This document shows positions 10,690-17,905 of a DNA stretch of 64,000 bases, one piece after another; within the stretch, counting starts at the first letter, position 1, and every line of letters begins with the position of its first letter. The translations under genes were made by a program, and so were the position numbers. The stretch lies in assembly GCF_017161405.1 (NCBI RefSeq), contig NZ_CP071051.1:1-64000 (forward strand), given 5' to 3'. Source of the stretch: Leucobacter sp. CX169 (lineage in GTDB: Bacteria > Actinomycetota > Actinomycetes > Actinomycetales > Microbacteriaceae). The notes under the pieces are model-generated. The model was not told the origin of the DNA and made no database searches. It saw only the letters and a program-made list of their open reading frames with translations.

Positions 10690-10925
10690 GACGGAGGATT
10701 CACCGTGCCTGAGTCGGCGCGAAGCCGCCCGAACAGCACGCGAATGGTGGTGGACTCTCCCGACCCATTCGGACCCAGAAAGCAATGCACCTCACCCGCC
10801 TGGACGCGCAGATCGAAGCCGTGCACGGGAGGAAACTTCCCGAAGGATCTCGTGAGTCCGTGTACGTCAGCAACCGAGGTGACTGCACCCACCGGAACGT
10901 CTCCTCGTCCAACGGTTATCCACAC
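10690..10925 (-). pseudogene. Remnant of an ABC transporter ATP-binding protein
   Basis: The minus strand reads a recognisable N-terminal ABC ATPase stretch: VHGLTRSFGKF, VHGFDLRVQAGEVHCFLGPNGSG, then STTIRVLFGRLRADSGTV. In the Walker A the invariant lysine is Glu (GPNGSGEST). After SGTV the reading frame no longer resembles an ABC protein, and no Q-loop, signature or Walker B follows. It is therefore a truncated, inactivated gene. The region 10366-11173 has no other credible gene; its distal part holds a DnaA-box cluster. Confidence 0.75.
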
Positions 10926-11050
10926 CGGTCAACCCACTCGAAGCCTGGGCTCGTCGCGTCAGCAGCGGGAAGAGTTCCCCGGGAACTCGCGGATGACAAG
11001 AAATTACACGGATGTGATTCTCCACAGAAATGTGCACAGCTTGTGGATAA
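10916..11050. promoter_or_regulatory. DnaA-box cluster outside oriC
   Basis: Perfect TTATCCACA at 10916-10924 and perfect reverse-strand TGTGGATAA at 11042-11050 are separated by about 120 bp of AT-richer sequence with further TCCACAG and TGTGCACAG elements around 11020-11040. No gene runs through it. Possible roles are DnaA titration or a relict or secondary origin element; both are inferences. Confidence 0.65.
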
Positions 11051-11173
11051 CTCTGGGGCGGGGCAGCACGAAGCGACGTGGGGGTGAGTCGGCCACCTGC
11101 ACGGCATGATCCTGACAGCAGCCACCGACATTTTGCCGCCCACCCGACCCGCTTGCGCCACTAGGCTCGGGGG

Positions 11174-11617
11174 ATGGAGACGCGGGTCGCGGCATACGCC
11201 GTCATTGTGCGCGAGGATGAGCTACTGCTCACACACTGGCGCCGCGGTCGCATGCACGGATGGACCCTTCCTGGCGGCGGGCTCGAGCCCGGAGAAGACC
11301 CCCGCGACGCCGCGGTGCGGGAAATCTGGGAAGAGACCGGCCTGCGCGCCCGGCTGGGTCAGCTGCTCGGCGTCGATTCGCGGGTGCTCGTGCGCGAGGA
11401 GATCAAGGACGGCTCGGACCCTGAGCTGCACACCGTCCGCATCATTTACCGCGCAGAGGTCGAGGACGCGCCCCTGCAGCACGAGGTCGATGGGTCGTCG
11501 GACGAGGCGCGATGGGTCCCGCTCGATCGGCTGCACGAGCTGCGCACACTGTCGCTCGTGCGCGTCGGGCTCGAACACGCCGGGCTGCGCGTGCCGCGTC
11601 CCAGCACACCCGCCTAG
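11174..11617 (+). CDS. NUDIX hydrolase
   Basis: 147-residue Nudix protein, hydrolysing a nucleoside diphosphate linked to some moiety X. The Nudix box fits GX5EX7REUXEEXGU: GGGLEPGED at about 35, then REIWEETGL. The N-terminus (VAAYAVIVREDELLLTHWR) is the usual first strands. The substrate cannot be told from sequence. The ATG start is a few bases after a GGGGG-rich segment (CTCGGGGG), a fair ribosome site. It stands alone between the DnaA-box cluster and a 249-bp spacer in which I see nothing certain. Confidence 0.88.
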   Translation: METRVAAYAVIVREDELLLTHWRRGRMHGWTLPGGGLEPGEDPRDAAVREIWEETGLRARLGQLLGVDSRVLVREEIKDGSDPELHTVRIIYRAEVEDAPLQHEVDGSSDEARWVPLDRLHELRTLSLVRVGLEHAGLRVPRPSTPA

Positions 11618-11866
11618 GCCTCGGGTACGCGGGGGCCTCGGGGCCGTGGGGCGCACTTCTCGGCGAGATTGGCGTTGCCGGAGTCGGAACCCGCCGGAGA
11701 TCGCTCCGGGAAGTAAGAATGCGCCGGGAAGTGCGCAGCTCACCCCGACGATGCCGGCCCGGGTACGGTACAACAGCGGCGGGAGCCCGGCCAATAGCCG
11801 AACTCCCGCTCATGTCGCTCAGGCGCGCAGCAGGCAGGATCCTGTCCTGCAACGCCGCGCTGAACG

Positions 11867-12373
11867 CTAGCTGTCGTTCTCGGGGGCAATCCAGAGTTCG
11901 TCGTCGGTGCGGAACGCCTGCCAGATTGCGTACCCGACGCCGGCTGCGGCGACGACGCCGAGGCCGAGGGCGACGACGCTCCCGAAACCGCGCTTCTTGT
12001 GCTGCGGCGCGAGCAGTCCCTTGCGCTCTCCGAAGCGGCGCAGCTCGCTGGCCGTCTCGTGCTGTTCGATCTGATCGAGCTTCTGCACCGCGTTGGCGAG
12101 TGCCGCGGCGACGACCGGAGTCGCGACTCGGCGCACCTGACCTGCGGCCTGGCGGGCGGCAAAGATACCGCGATCCACCGAGGGACGGACAGTGTCGAGC
12201 GCTGAACCGACCCGAGGTGCAACGACCTCGTCGCCGAGGTGGCGCGCCTGACGTGTTGCTTCGTGGAGCACTGTGCCGGCGTGGCCCAGTACTTCCTTCT
12301 GCTGATCGAGCACGCTCTCGGCGAGTGACCGCAGCTGCTTGAGTTCGCGTTGACGCTTGCGAGAAAGGGCCAT
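11867..12373 (-). CDS. Small single-pass membrane protein, CwsA-like by position
   Basis: 168 residues: a highly charged helical N-terminal region (1-120, KRQRELKQLRSLAESVLDQQ), one membrane segment near the C-terminus (about 131-152, VVALGLGVVAAAGVGYAIWQAF), then a short acidic tail. Architecture and place next to ppiA match mycobacterial CwsA, a cell-wall/division factor, but I see no clear sequence identity. The ATG at 12373 follows GGAGGATCCC. A longer upstream reading is not supported by a ribosome site. It is divergent from ppiA. Confidence 0.72.
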   Translation of the reverse strand: MALSRKRQRELKQLRSLAESVLDQQKEVLGHAGTVLHEATRQARHLGDEVVAPRVGSALDTVRPSVDRGIFAARQAAGQVRRVATPVVAAALANAVQKLDQIEQHETASELRRFGERKGLLAPQHKKRGFGSVVALGLGVVAAAGVGYAIWQAFRTDDELWIAPENDS

Positions 12374-12530
12374 GGGATCCTCCGCTGGTTCTACCGGACC
12401 GGTGTGTTTTCCCACGCTACACCGATTCACCTGCAAGGCGAGAGCAACTGCGCGAACCGACAGGGAACCCCAACGAATGCCCAGGAAGAACCAATGGGAC
12501 TCACAGAGGGTGCGCCCGTAGACTTGCACG

Positions 12531-13040
12531 ATGACCACTCACACTGCAGTAGCGACCGTCCAGACCAACCACGGTGACATCGTCATCAACCTGTTTGGGG
12601 ATCACGCTCCCAAGACTGTCAAGAACTTCGTCGACCTGGCCGAAAAGGGCTTCTACGACGGGGTCATCTTCCACCGCATCATTCAGCAGTTCATGCTGCA
12701 GGGCGGCGACCCCACGGGCACCGGCACCGGCGGCCCCGGCTACACCTTCGACGACGAGATCCACCCCGAGCTCGTTTTCAACAAGCCCTACCTGCTCGCC
12801 ATGGCGAACGCCGGCAAGCGCCCCGACCTGACTGGCCGCCTCGCAGGCACCAATGGCTCGCAGTTCTTCATCACCACGGTGCAGACCCCGCACCTGAACG
12901 GCAAGCACACCATCTTCGGTGAGGTCGCCGACGAGGCGTCGCGCGCGGTTGTTGACGCGATCGAAGCCGTCCCCACCGGCGGCATGGACCGTCCGGTCGA
13001 GGACGTCGTCATCACCGGCGTCACGATCACCCAGGCCTAG
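12531..13040 (+). CDS. ppiA: Peptidyl-prolyl cis-trans isomerase, cyclophilin type
   Basis: 169-residue cyclophilin that speeds cis-trans isomerisation of proline bonds. Hallmarks are [19 protein letters not shown] (catalytic Arg in FHR), AMANAG and NGSQFFITT. There is no signal peptide, so it is cytoplasmic. Position matches ppiA of the actinobacterial origin cluster. The rhomboid gene begins 5 bp after its stop. Confidence 0.95.
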   Translation: MTTHTAVATVQTNHGDIVINLFGDHAPKTVKNFVDLAEKGFYDGVIFHRIIQQFMLQGGDPTGTGTGGPGYTFDDEIHPELVFNKPYLLAMANAGKRPDLTGRLAGTNGSQFFITTVQTPHLNGKHTIFGEVADEASRAVVDAIEAVPTGGMDRPVEDVVITGVTITQA

Positions 13041-13044
13041 CCCG

Positions 13045-13941
13045 GTGACGCAGTTCGGAGAACGGGCCGAGTACGGCCCGAATGACGTGTGTTACCGCCA
13101 CCCCCAGGTGCACAGCTTTACGCTCTGCCAGCGGTGTGGTCGCACGATCTGCCCGGACTGCCAAACCGCTTCCGCCGTCGGGGTGCTGTGTCCGCAGTGC
13201 ATGCGCGACACGCTCCCCGGCGCGGGAACTCAACTGAAGCGGAAGGTGCGCGCGAGCAGCCGGATGATGGCTGACACGGGCACCCCCGTCGTGACCTACG
13301 CGATCATGGGTCTGTGCGTACTCGTCTATGCGGCGCAGCTCCTCATTCCCTCGGTCACCCCCGCGCTCTGGTACGCCCCGGTGTATTCCCTCCCCGGCCA
13401 GTTCGAGCCGTGGCGCATGGTTACCGCGATGTTCACCCACTCGACCGGGTCCATCTTCCACATCCTGTTCAATCTCTACACGCTCTGGCTTTTCGGGCGT
13501 GAGCTTGAGCGCGCGGTGGGGCGGGTCAACTTTGCCGTGCTGTACGTGCTCGCAGGCATCGGTGGCTCGGCGGCCGTGCTGCTCTGGGGCTACACCTCGC
13601 TCGAAGCACTGCGCACGCCCACTGTTGGCGCGTCGGGCGCCATCTTTGGCGTACTCGCCGCGACCCTGGTCGCGCTGCGGGCCGCGAACATCAATGCACG
13701 CACCCTCTTCGTGATGATCGCGATCAACGTCGGCATCGGCTTCTTGCCCGGCACCGCGATCTCGTGGCAGGCCCACCTGGGCGGCATCGTCGTCGGCGCG
13801 GCCGTGATGGGTGTGTACGTGAGCCTGCGTGGGCCGCGCCGCCGCGCCGCCCGAATTGCCGCGGTTACCGGCATCGCGCTCGTACTCGTTGTGGTGGCCG
13901 CCGCCTACTATCTGATCTGGCCGGTTTCGGCTCTCACGTAG
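13045..13941 (+). CDS. Rhomboid family intramembrane serine protease with N-terminal zinc ribbon
   Basis: 298 residues. The N-terminal cytoplasmic zinc-binding module (about 11-55) has paired Cys/His: CYRH, CQRC, CPDC, CPQC. Six to seven membrane segments follow. Rhomboid signatures are HILFNLYTLWLFG, catalytic serine in GASGAIFG, and catalytic histidine in WQAHLGG. The start is GTG 13045; an upstream reading would lie inside ppiA in another frame. Substrates are unknown. It is coupled to ppiA by a 4-bp gap. Confidence 0.9.
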   Translation: MTQFGERAEYGPNDVCYRHPQVHSFTLCQRCGRTICPDCQTASAVGVLCPQCMRDTLPGAGTQLKRKVRASSRMMADTGTPVVTYAIMGLCVLVYAAQLLIPSVTPALWYAPVYSLPGQFEPWRMVTAMFTHSTGSIFHILFNLYTLWLFGRELERAVGRVNFAVLYVLAGIGGSAAVLLWGYTSLEALRTPTVGASGAIFGVLAATLVALRAANINARTLFVMIAINVGIGFLPGTAISWQAHLGGIVVGAAVMGVYVSLRGPRRRAARIAAVTGIALVLVVVAAAYYLIWPVSALT

Positions 13942-13971
13942 GTATTTTGCCCGGTGGAAAGTTATCCACAG

Positions 13972-14082
13972 GTTTGTGCACACCCTGTGGGAAATCACAC
14001 CGGTGTAACTCACAGGGGTTCTCCCGCGGAATTACGGGAGATTTTGCAGGATCCCGCCGATTTGTCCCCAGCGTCATCCACA
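13972..14082. promoter_or_regulatory. Second DnaA-box cluster outside oriC
   Basis: Perfect TTATCCACA at 13972-13980, TCATCCACA (one mismatch) at 14074-14082, and weaker TTGTCCCCA at 14062-14070 and TGTGGGAAA near 13987. It lies in the 234-bp spacer between the rhomboid gene and crgA, which are convergent, so a promoter function is unlikely. Confidence 0.6.
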
Positions 14083-14126
14083 GGCTCGTCCGCGTAGCCG
14101 CACTCTCGGGCAGGCCGCACAATGAC

Positions 14127-14162
14127 AACGGCCCGCTGATCCAATCGGATCAGCGGGCCGTT
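14127..14162. terminator. Bidirectional terminator between rhomboid gene and crgA
   Basis: Perfect 16-bp inverted repeat AACGGCCCGCTGATCC / GGATCAGCGGGCCGTT with a 4-nt AATC loop, placed just downstream of the convergent crgA stop. Confidence 0.82.
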
Positions 14163-14175
14163 CGAGTCTGTGTGG

Positions 14176-14454
14176 CTAGCGCCAGCGCGTCGTCATGAGG
14201 AAGCCGACGAGGACCAGGCCGAAACCGACGAAGATGTTGCCCTGCTGCAGCGCCGGAATCGGCAGCGACAGGGAAGCGCTCGTGATGTAGTACAGAACGA
14301 TCCAGATGAGACCAGCGAGCATGAATCCGAACATGACCGGCTTGAACCACGCGGGGTTCGGTGCCTGTTCGGCGCCGGAGTGCTGTTCCGCGCGCTGTTC
14401 TGCGATCGCGTCTGACTTCTTACGCTTGCTGACGTCCTTCGAAGCTGCTGCCAT
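14176..14454 (-). CDS. crgA: Cell division protein CrgA
   Basis: 92-residue small divisome protein. A Lys-rich cytoplasmic N-terminus precedes two membrane segments (about 40-60 and 70-88) around the conserved NPAWFKPVMFGFMLAGLIWI start of the family. CrgA interacts with FtsZ, FtsQ and PBPs and coordinates septation and elongation. The ATG at 14454 starts MAAASKDVSKRKK; longer readings have no ribosome site. It is divergent from the sortase gene. Confidence 0.92.
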   Translation of the reverse strand: MAAASKDVSKRKKSDAIAEQRAEQHSGAEQAPNPAWFKPVMFGFMLAGLIWIVLYYITSASLSLPIPALQQGNIFVGFGLVLVGFLMTTRWR

Positions 14455-14543
14455 GCGCAAGAGTCTAGCGGTTCGGTGAGCGTTGCGACATGCACACGGT
14501 TCTCCCACGGACAGCGCATTCCACCCGGCCCTAGAATGGCGAC

Positions 14544-15311
14544 ATGAATGAGGCCTCAACCGAGCCCAGGCGCGCGCAGCGCAAGCGCCGTCGCGCGCAC
14601 CTGAGCCCGTTGACGGTGATCGGCGAGCTGCTGCTCATCGGGGGCGTCGCGACGCTCGGCTACCTCGTCTGGCAGCCCTGGTACACGACCACGGTCGTGG
14701 CGGGTCAGAACGCGGCGATCGCCGACGAACTGAGCGCGCAGTGGCGAGCGCACCCGGCGCCGCCGCCCGCGGATCCGGGAGTGATCCCGATCACCGCAGT
14801 TGTGCCAGAGGGAGAAGCGTTCGGCGTGCTGCGCGTCCCCGCATTCGGACGAGACTTTGCGTATCGACTCGCAGAGGGCACCAGCATGAGTCAGGTGCTG
14901 AACGATCCAGAGCTCGGCATTGGCCGCTACACCGAGACCCAAATGCCCGGGCAGCCCGGAGGGAACGTGGGCTTCGCAGCTCACCGCTCAGGGCCAGCGA
15001 CGACGCCCTTTCGCGACATCATGAACCTGCGCATCGGCGACCCGCTCTTCATTGAGACCGTCGACGGCTGGTACACCTATCGCTTCCGCGACATCGAATA
15101 CGTCTTGCCCAGCGCCGGCGAGGTCCTGTCGCCGTTCCCGTGGCTCGACGGGGTTGCGGGCGAGGACCAGATCTTGACCCTCACGACGTGCCACCCGAAA
15201 CTCTCGGGCAACACCGAGCGCGCGATCAGCTATGCCGTGCTCGAGAGTTTCCAGCCCGCTGCGGACGGTGTCCCGGCGGAGTACACCGAACTCATTAGTC
15301 AGGGGGCCTAA
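14544..15311 (+). CDS. srtE: Class E sortase
   Basis: 255-residue membrane-anchored transpeptidase. It has a basic N-terminus, then a signal anchor (about 22-42). The sortase domain has catalytic His in GFAAHRSG, Cys in LTLTTCHP and Arg in NTERAIS. Class E sortases anchor LAXTG-type surface proteins in high-GC actinobacteria. It begins divergently from crgA and ends 1 bp before the next small gene. No substrate with a sorting motif is seen in the window. Confidence 0.93.
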   Translation: MNEASTEPRRAQRKRRRAHLSPLTVIGELLLIGGVATLGYLVWQPWYTTTVVAGQNAAIADELSAQWRAHPAPPPADPGVIPITAVVPEGEAFGVLRVPAFGRDFAYRLAEGTSMSQVLNDPELGIGRYTETQMPGQPGGNVGFAAHRSGPATTPFRDIMNLRIGDPLFIETVDGWYTYRFRDIEYVLPSAGEVLSPFPWLDGVAGEDQILTLTTCHPKLSGNTERAISYAVLESFQPAADGVPAEYTELISQGA

Positions 15312-15312
15312 C

Positions 15313-15471
15313 GTGTTTTCACTGCTCTGGCGATTCTTCCCGGGACCTGCCTGGTTCCGCGTCTTCGTGCTCGCGGCCGCGGCCGCGGGGCTCGTCTTCG
15401 CTCTCATCACATTTGTCTACCCGTGGGTTGCAAGCATCTTGCCCTCGGAGGAAGCGACCATTACGCAATGA
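15313..15471 (+). CDS. Small single-pass membrane protein between sortase and trpG/pabA
   Basis: 52 residues (MFSLLWRFFPGPAWFRVFVL...), with one strong hydrophobic segment at about 16-40 and a short acidic tail ending EEATITQ. The GTG start lies 1 bp after the sortase stop. Its stop overlaps the next ATG (ATGA). Tight coupling on both sides supports a real gene. No function can be assigned. Confidence 0.75.
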   Translation: MFSLLWRFFPGPAWFRVFVLAAAAAGLVFALITFVYPWVASILPSEEATITQ

Positions 15472-16109
15472 CTCAGATTCTCGTTATCGACAACTACGAC
15501 AGCTTCGTTTACACCCTCAACGGGTACCTGCAGCAACTCGGTGCTGAGACGCGGGTGATTCGCAACGACGACGTGTCCGCCGCCGAGCTCGAGCAGCTCG
15601 TGGCTGAGGTCGACGGTGTGCTCATCTCGCCCGGCCCCGGGACCCCGGCAGAGGCGGGCGTCTCAATCGCGATGGTCGGCATCGCCCTCCGCACTGGCGT
15701 TCCGCTGCTCGGGGTGTGCCTGGGTCACCAGGCGATCGCTGAGGCGCTGGGCGCCACGGTGACCCACGCTGAGGAACTCATGCACGGCAAGGTGTCGCGG
15801 GTGACGCACACCGGCGACTCGTTCTTCACGGGCATCGCAAGCCCGTTCGACGCGACCAGGTACCACTCCCTCGCCGTGGTCCGCGACACCGTTCCGGAAG
15901 TGCTCGAGATTACTGCCGAGACGGCGACCGGAATCGTGATGGCGCTGCGCCACCGCGAGCTCCCGATCTACGGCGTGCAGTATCACCCCGAGTCGGTGCT
16001 GACCGAGGGCGGGTACCGCATGCTCGGCAATTGGCTCGTGCGGGCCGGCGTAGCAAACGCCGCCGAGACGGCCGCCACCCTCAGCCCGCTGCTGGCGCGC
16101 GAGGGCTAG
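15468..16109 (+). CDS. pabA: Glutamine amidotransferase, anthranilate/aminodeoxychorismate synthase component II
   Basis: 213-residue class I glutaminase that supplies ammonia from glutamine to a chorismate-using synthase. Signatures are VIDNYDSFVYTL, the nucleophile elbow GVCLGHQAIAE, and the His-Glu pair in GVQYHPESVL. This locus is called trpG in mycobacteria; trpG and pabA products cannot be separated by sequence and one protein may serve both. No partner synthase is nearby. The ATG overlaps the previous stop. Confidence 0.9.
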   Translation: MTQILVIDNYDSFVYTLNGYLQQLGAETRVIRNDDVSAAELEQLVAEVDGVLISPGPGTPAEAGVSIAMVGIALRTGVPLLGVCLGHQAIAEALGATVTHAEELMHGKVSRVTHTGDSFFTGIASPFDATRYHSLAVVRDTVPEVLEITAETATGIVMALRHRELPIYGVQYHPESVLTEGGYRMLGNWLVRAGVANAAETAATLSPLLAREG

Positions 16110-16126
16110 GCACGGGCTGCGCGAGG

Positions 16127-16157
16127 CTCAGACCGGCAGGATCCTGCCAGCGCTGAG
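16127..16157. terminator. Hairpin between convergent pabA and pknB
   Basis: Nested inverted repeat: the core palindrome GGCAGGATCCTGCC (16135-16148) is enclosed by CTCAG/CTGAG. It lies exactly in the 53-bp gap between the two convergent stops and probably serves both. Confidence 0.7.
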
Positions 16158-16162
16158 ACTCG

Positions 16163-17860
16163 CTAGCCCGCGCAGTAACTCAGTTCGACCTGCGACGCCT
16201 GCGGGGCTGCGCCCAGGAGCGACTGCTCGATGACGGGCAGGTTCGGCTCCTGCGGGCAGCTATCGCGTGGCAGCATGCGCACCGAGAGGCGCTGTGCCTC
16301 GATCAGGCTGCGGGCCGCGTCCATGCTCTGTCCGACGACGTTCGGAACAGCGACATTGCCGGTCGCCACGCTCAGGTCGACCGACTCACCCGAACCGAGC
16401 TTCTTGCCGGCCTCCGGGACCGACGAAAGGACTATGTCGGCGGGCGCGTCTGGGCTGTCGACCTGGTTCACGAGTCCCAGCTTCAGGCCCAGCGCCTCGA
16501 GCGCCGCCGTGGCATCACTCAGAGTCATGTCGGCGAGGTCCGGGACCTCAGGTGCAGCGGGGCCGGTCGAGACGAAGATCTTGATCGTCTCGTTCGTGGT
16601 GACGTGAGTTCCCGATTCCGGGTCGGTGCTGATCACGGCGCCGGCGGGGACGTCGTCGTTCTCCTGCAGCACGGGCAGCGGGACGAGATCGAGGTCACGC
16701 AGCGCGCTCGTCGCATCCGCCTGCTGTACGCCGATGAGATCGGGAACCGTGCGCGCATCGGACGGGGTGAACTGGGTCGGCGCGAGCGTGACCAGCCAGA
16801 AGATCACGGCGCCAATCACGGCGGCCACGGTGAGAATGGCGGCCCAGGTCCACATCACCGGCGGGCGGCTCTGCGTACGGACCGTGTTGGCGTTCTCGGA
16901 CAGCTGGCGCAGTGCAAGGTCAGACTCCGAGACCTCCTCGCCCCCCGAGAAGAGCAGCGGCGACTCGCCATTGTTCGAGCTCAGCTTGGGCATCGTGCCC
17001 TCTGCGGCGAGGCGGACTGCGTCGCGGAACTCCGCGGCGGACTGGAATCGGCGCGTGCGATCCTTGGCCAGGGCGTGCAACACGACCTGGTTGAGCTCGG
17101 GCGAAACGTCAGGGTTGCGGTCGCTCGGGGGCTCCGGGCGCTCGCTCACGTGCTGGTAGGCGACTGCGACCGCGGTATCGCCGCGGAACGGCACGCTGCC
17201 GGCAAGCATTTCGAAGAGCACGACGCCGGCCGAGTACAGGTCGGTGCGCGCGTCGACGGTGTCGCCCTTGGCCTGCTCGGGCGAGAAGTACGCCGCGGTG
17301 CCGAGAATGGCCGTCGTCTGCTGCACGGTGGAGGAGGTCTCGGACACGGCTCGCGCGATGCCGAAGTCCATCACCTTCACCTGGCCGGTCTTGGTGACCA
17401 TAATGTTGGCCGGTTTGATGTCACGATGGACGATACCCGCCCGGTGTGAGTACTCGAGTGCGGTGAGCACCGAGTCTATGATGCGGCACGCCTCTGCCTG
17501 GGAGAGCTCGCCCTCACTCATCAGCTGGCGGACGTTCTTGCCCTCGATGTACTCCATCACGATGAAAGGCAGCTTCTGCGGCCCGTCGCTCGTCTGGATG
17601 AGGTCGTCGCCCGCGTCGAAGACTCGCACGACCGTGGGGTGCGCCATGCGTGAGGCGGACTGCGCCTCCTGGCGGAAGCGGTCTCGGAACTGGACGTCCC
17701 CCGAGAGGTTCGCCTTCATGATCTTGATGGCGACCTGTCGGCCGAGCCGGGTATCAGTTCCCCGGTACACGGTGGACATGCCACCCTGCCCGATGAACTC
17801 ACCGACGGCATAGCGTCCGGCGAGGATCCGCTGTTCCCCGACTCCGGTCGTTTCCGTCAT
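16163..17860 (-). CDS. pknB: Serine/threonine protein kinase PknB with PASTA domains
   Basis: 565-residue membrane kinase controlling growth and cell-wall synthesis. Kinase features are the glycine loop GQGGMSTVY, Lys46 in VAIKIMK, HRDIKPAN (about 145), DFGIA and a Thr/Ser-rich activation loop ending GTAAYFSPEQA. One membrane helix is at about 336-359. Three extracellular PASTA repeats follow (about 370-545), which bind muropeptides. ATG 17860 is preceded by AAAGGTGAG; a TTG seven codons earlier is less likely. Last gene of the minus-strand operon, 45 bp after pknA. Confidence 0.95.
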   Translation of the reverse strand: MTETTGVGEQRILAGRYAVGEFIGQGGMSTVYRGTDTRLGRQVAIKIMKANLSGDVQFRDRFRQEAQSASRMAHPTVVRVFDAGDDLIQTSDGPQKLPFIVMEYIEGKNVRQLMSEGELSQAEACRIIDSVLTALEYSHRAGIVHRDIKPANIMVTKTGQVKVMDFGIARAVSETSSTVQQTTAILGTAAYFSPEQAKGDTVDARTDLYSAGVVLFEMLAGSVPFRGDTAVAVAYQHVSERPEPPSDRNPDVSPELNQVVLHALAKDRTRRFQSAAEFRDAVRLAAEGTMPKLSSNNGESPLLFSGGEEVSESDLALRQLSENANTVRTQSRPPVMWTWAAILTVAAVIGAVIFWLVTLAPTQFTPSDARTVPDLIGVQQADATSALRDLDLVPLPVLQENDDVPAGAVISTDPESGTHVTTNETIKIFVSTGPAAPEVPDLADMTLSDATAALEALGLKLGLVNQVDSPDAPADIVLSSVPEAGKKLGSGESVDLSVATGNVAVPNVVGQSMDAARSLIEAQRLSVRMLPRDSCPQEPNLPVIEQSLLGAAPQASQVELSYCAG

Positions 17861-17905
17861 GCCGCTCACCTTTCGTTCCAATGTCTTCTGAGTGTAACTG
17901 CGGAA

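Noticed and set aside
16135-16148. Recurrent GGATCC-containing motifs (for example 11836, 16138, 20507, 57119, 62314) as a possible genome-wide signal
   Set aside because: Seen often, but no fixed strand bias or context; likely ordinary in GC-rich coding sequence. A genome-wide count would be needed.
16604-17449. Open frame antisense to pknB
   Set aside because: His/Arg/Gly-rich shadow; the kinase on the opposite strand accounts for the region.
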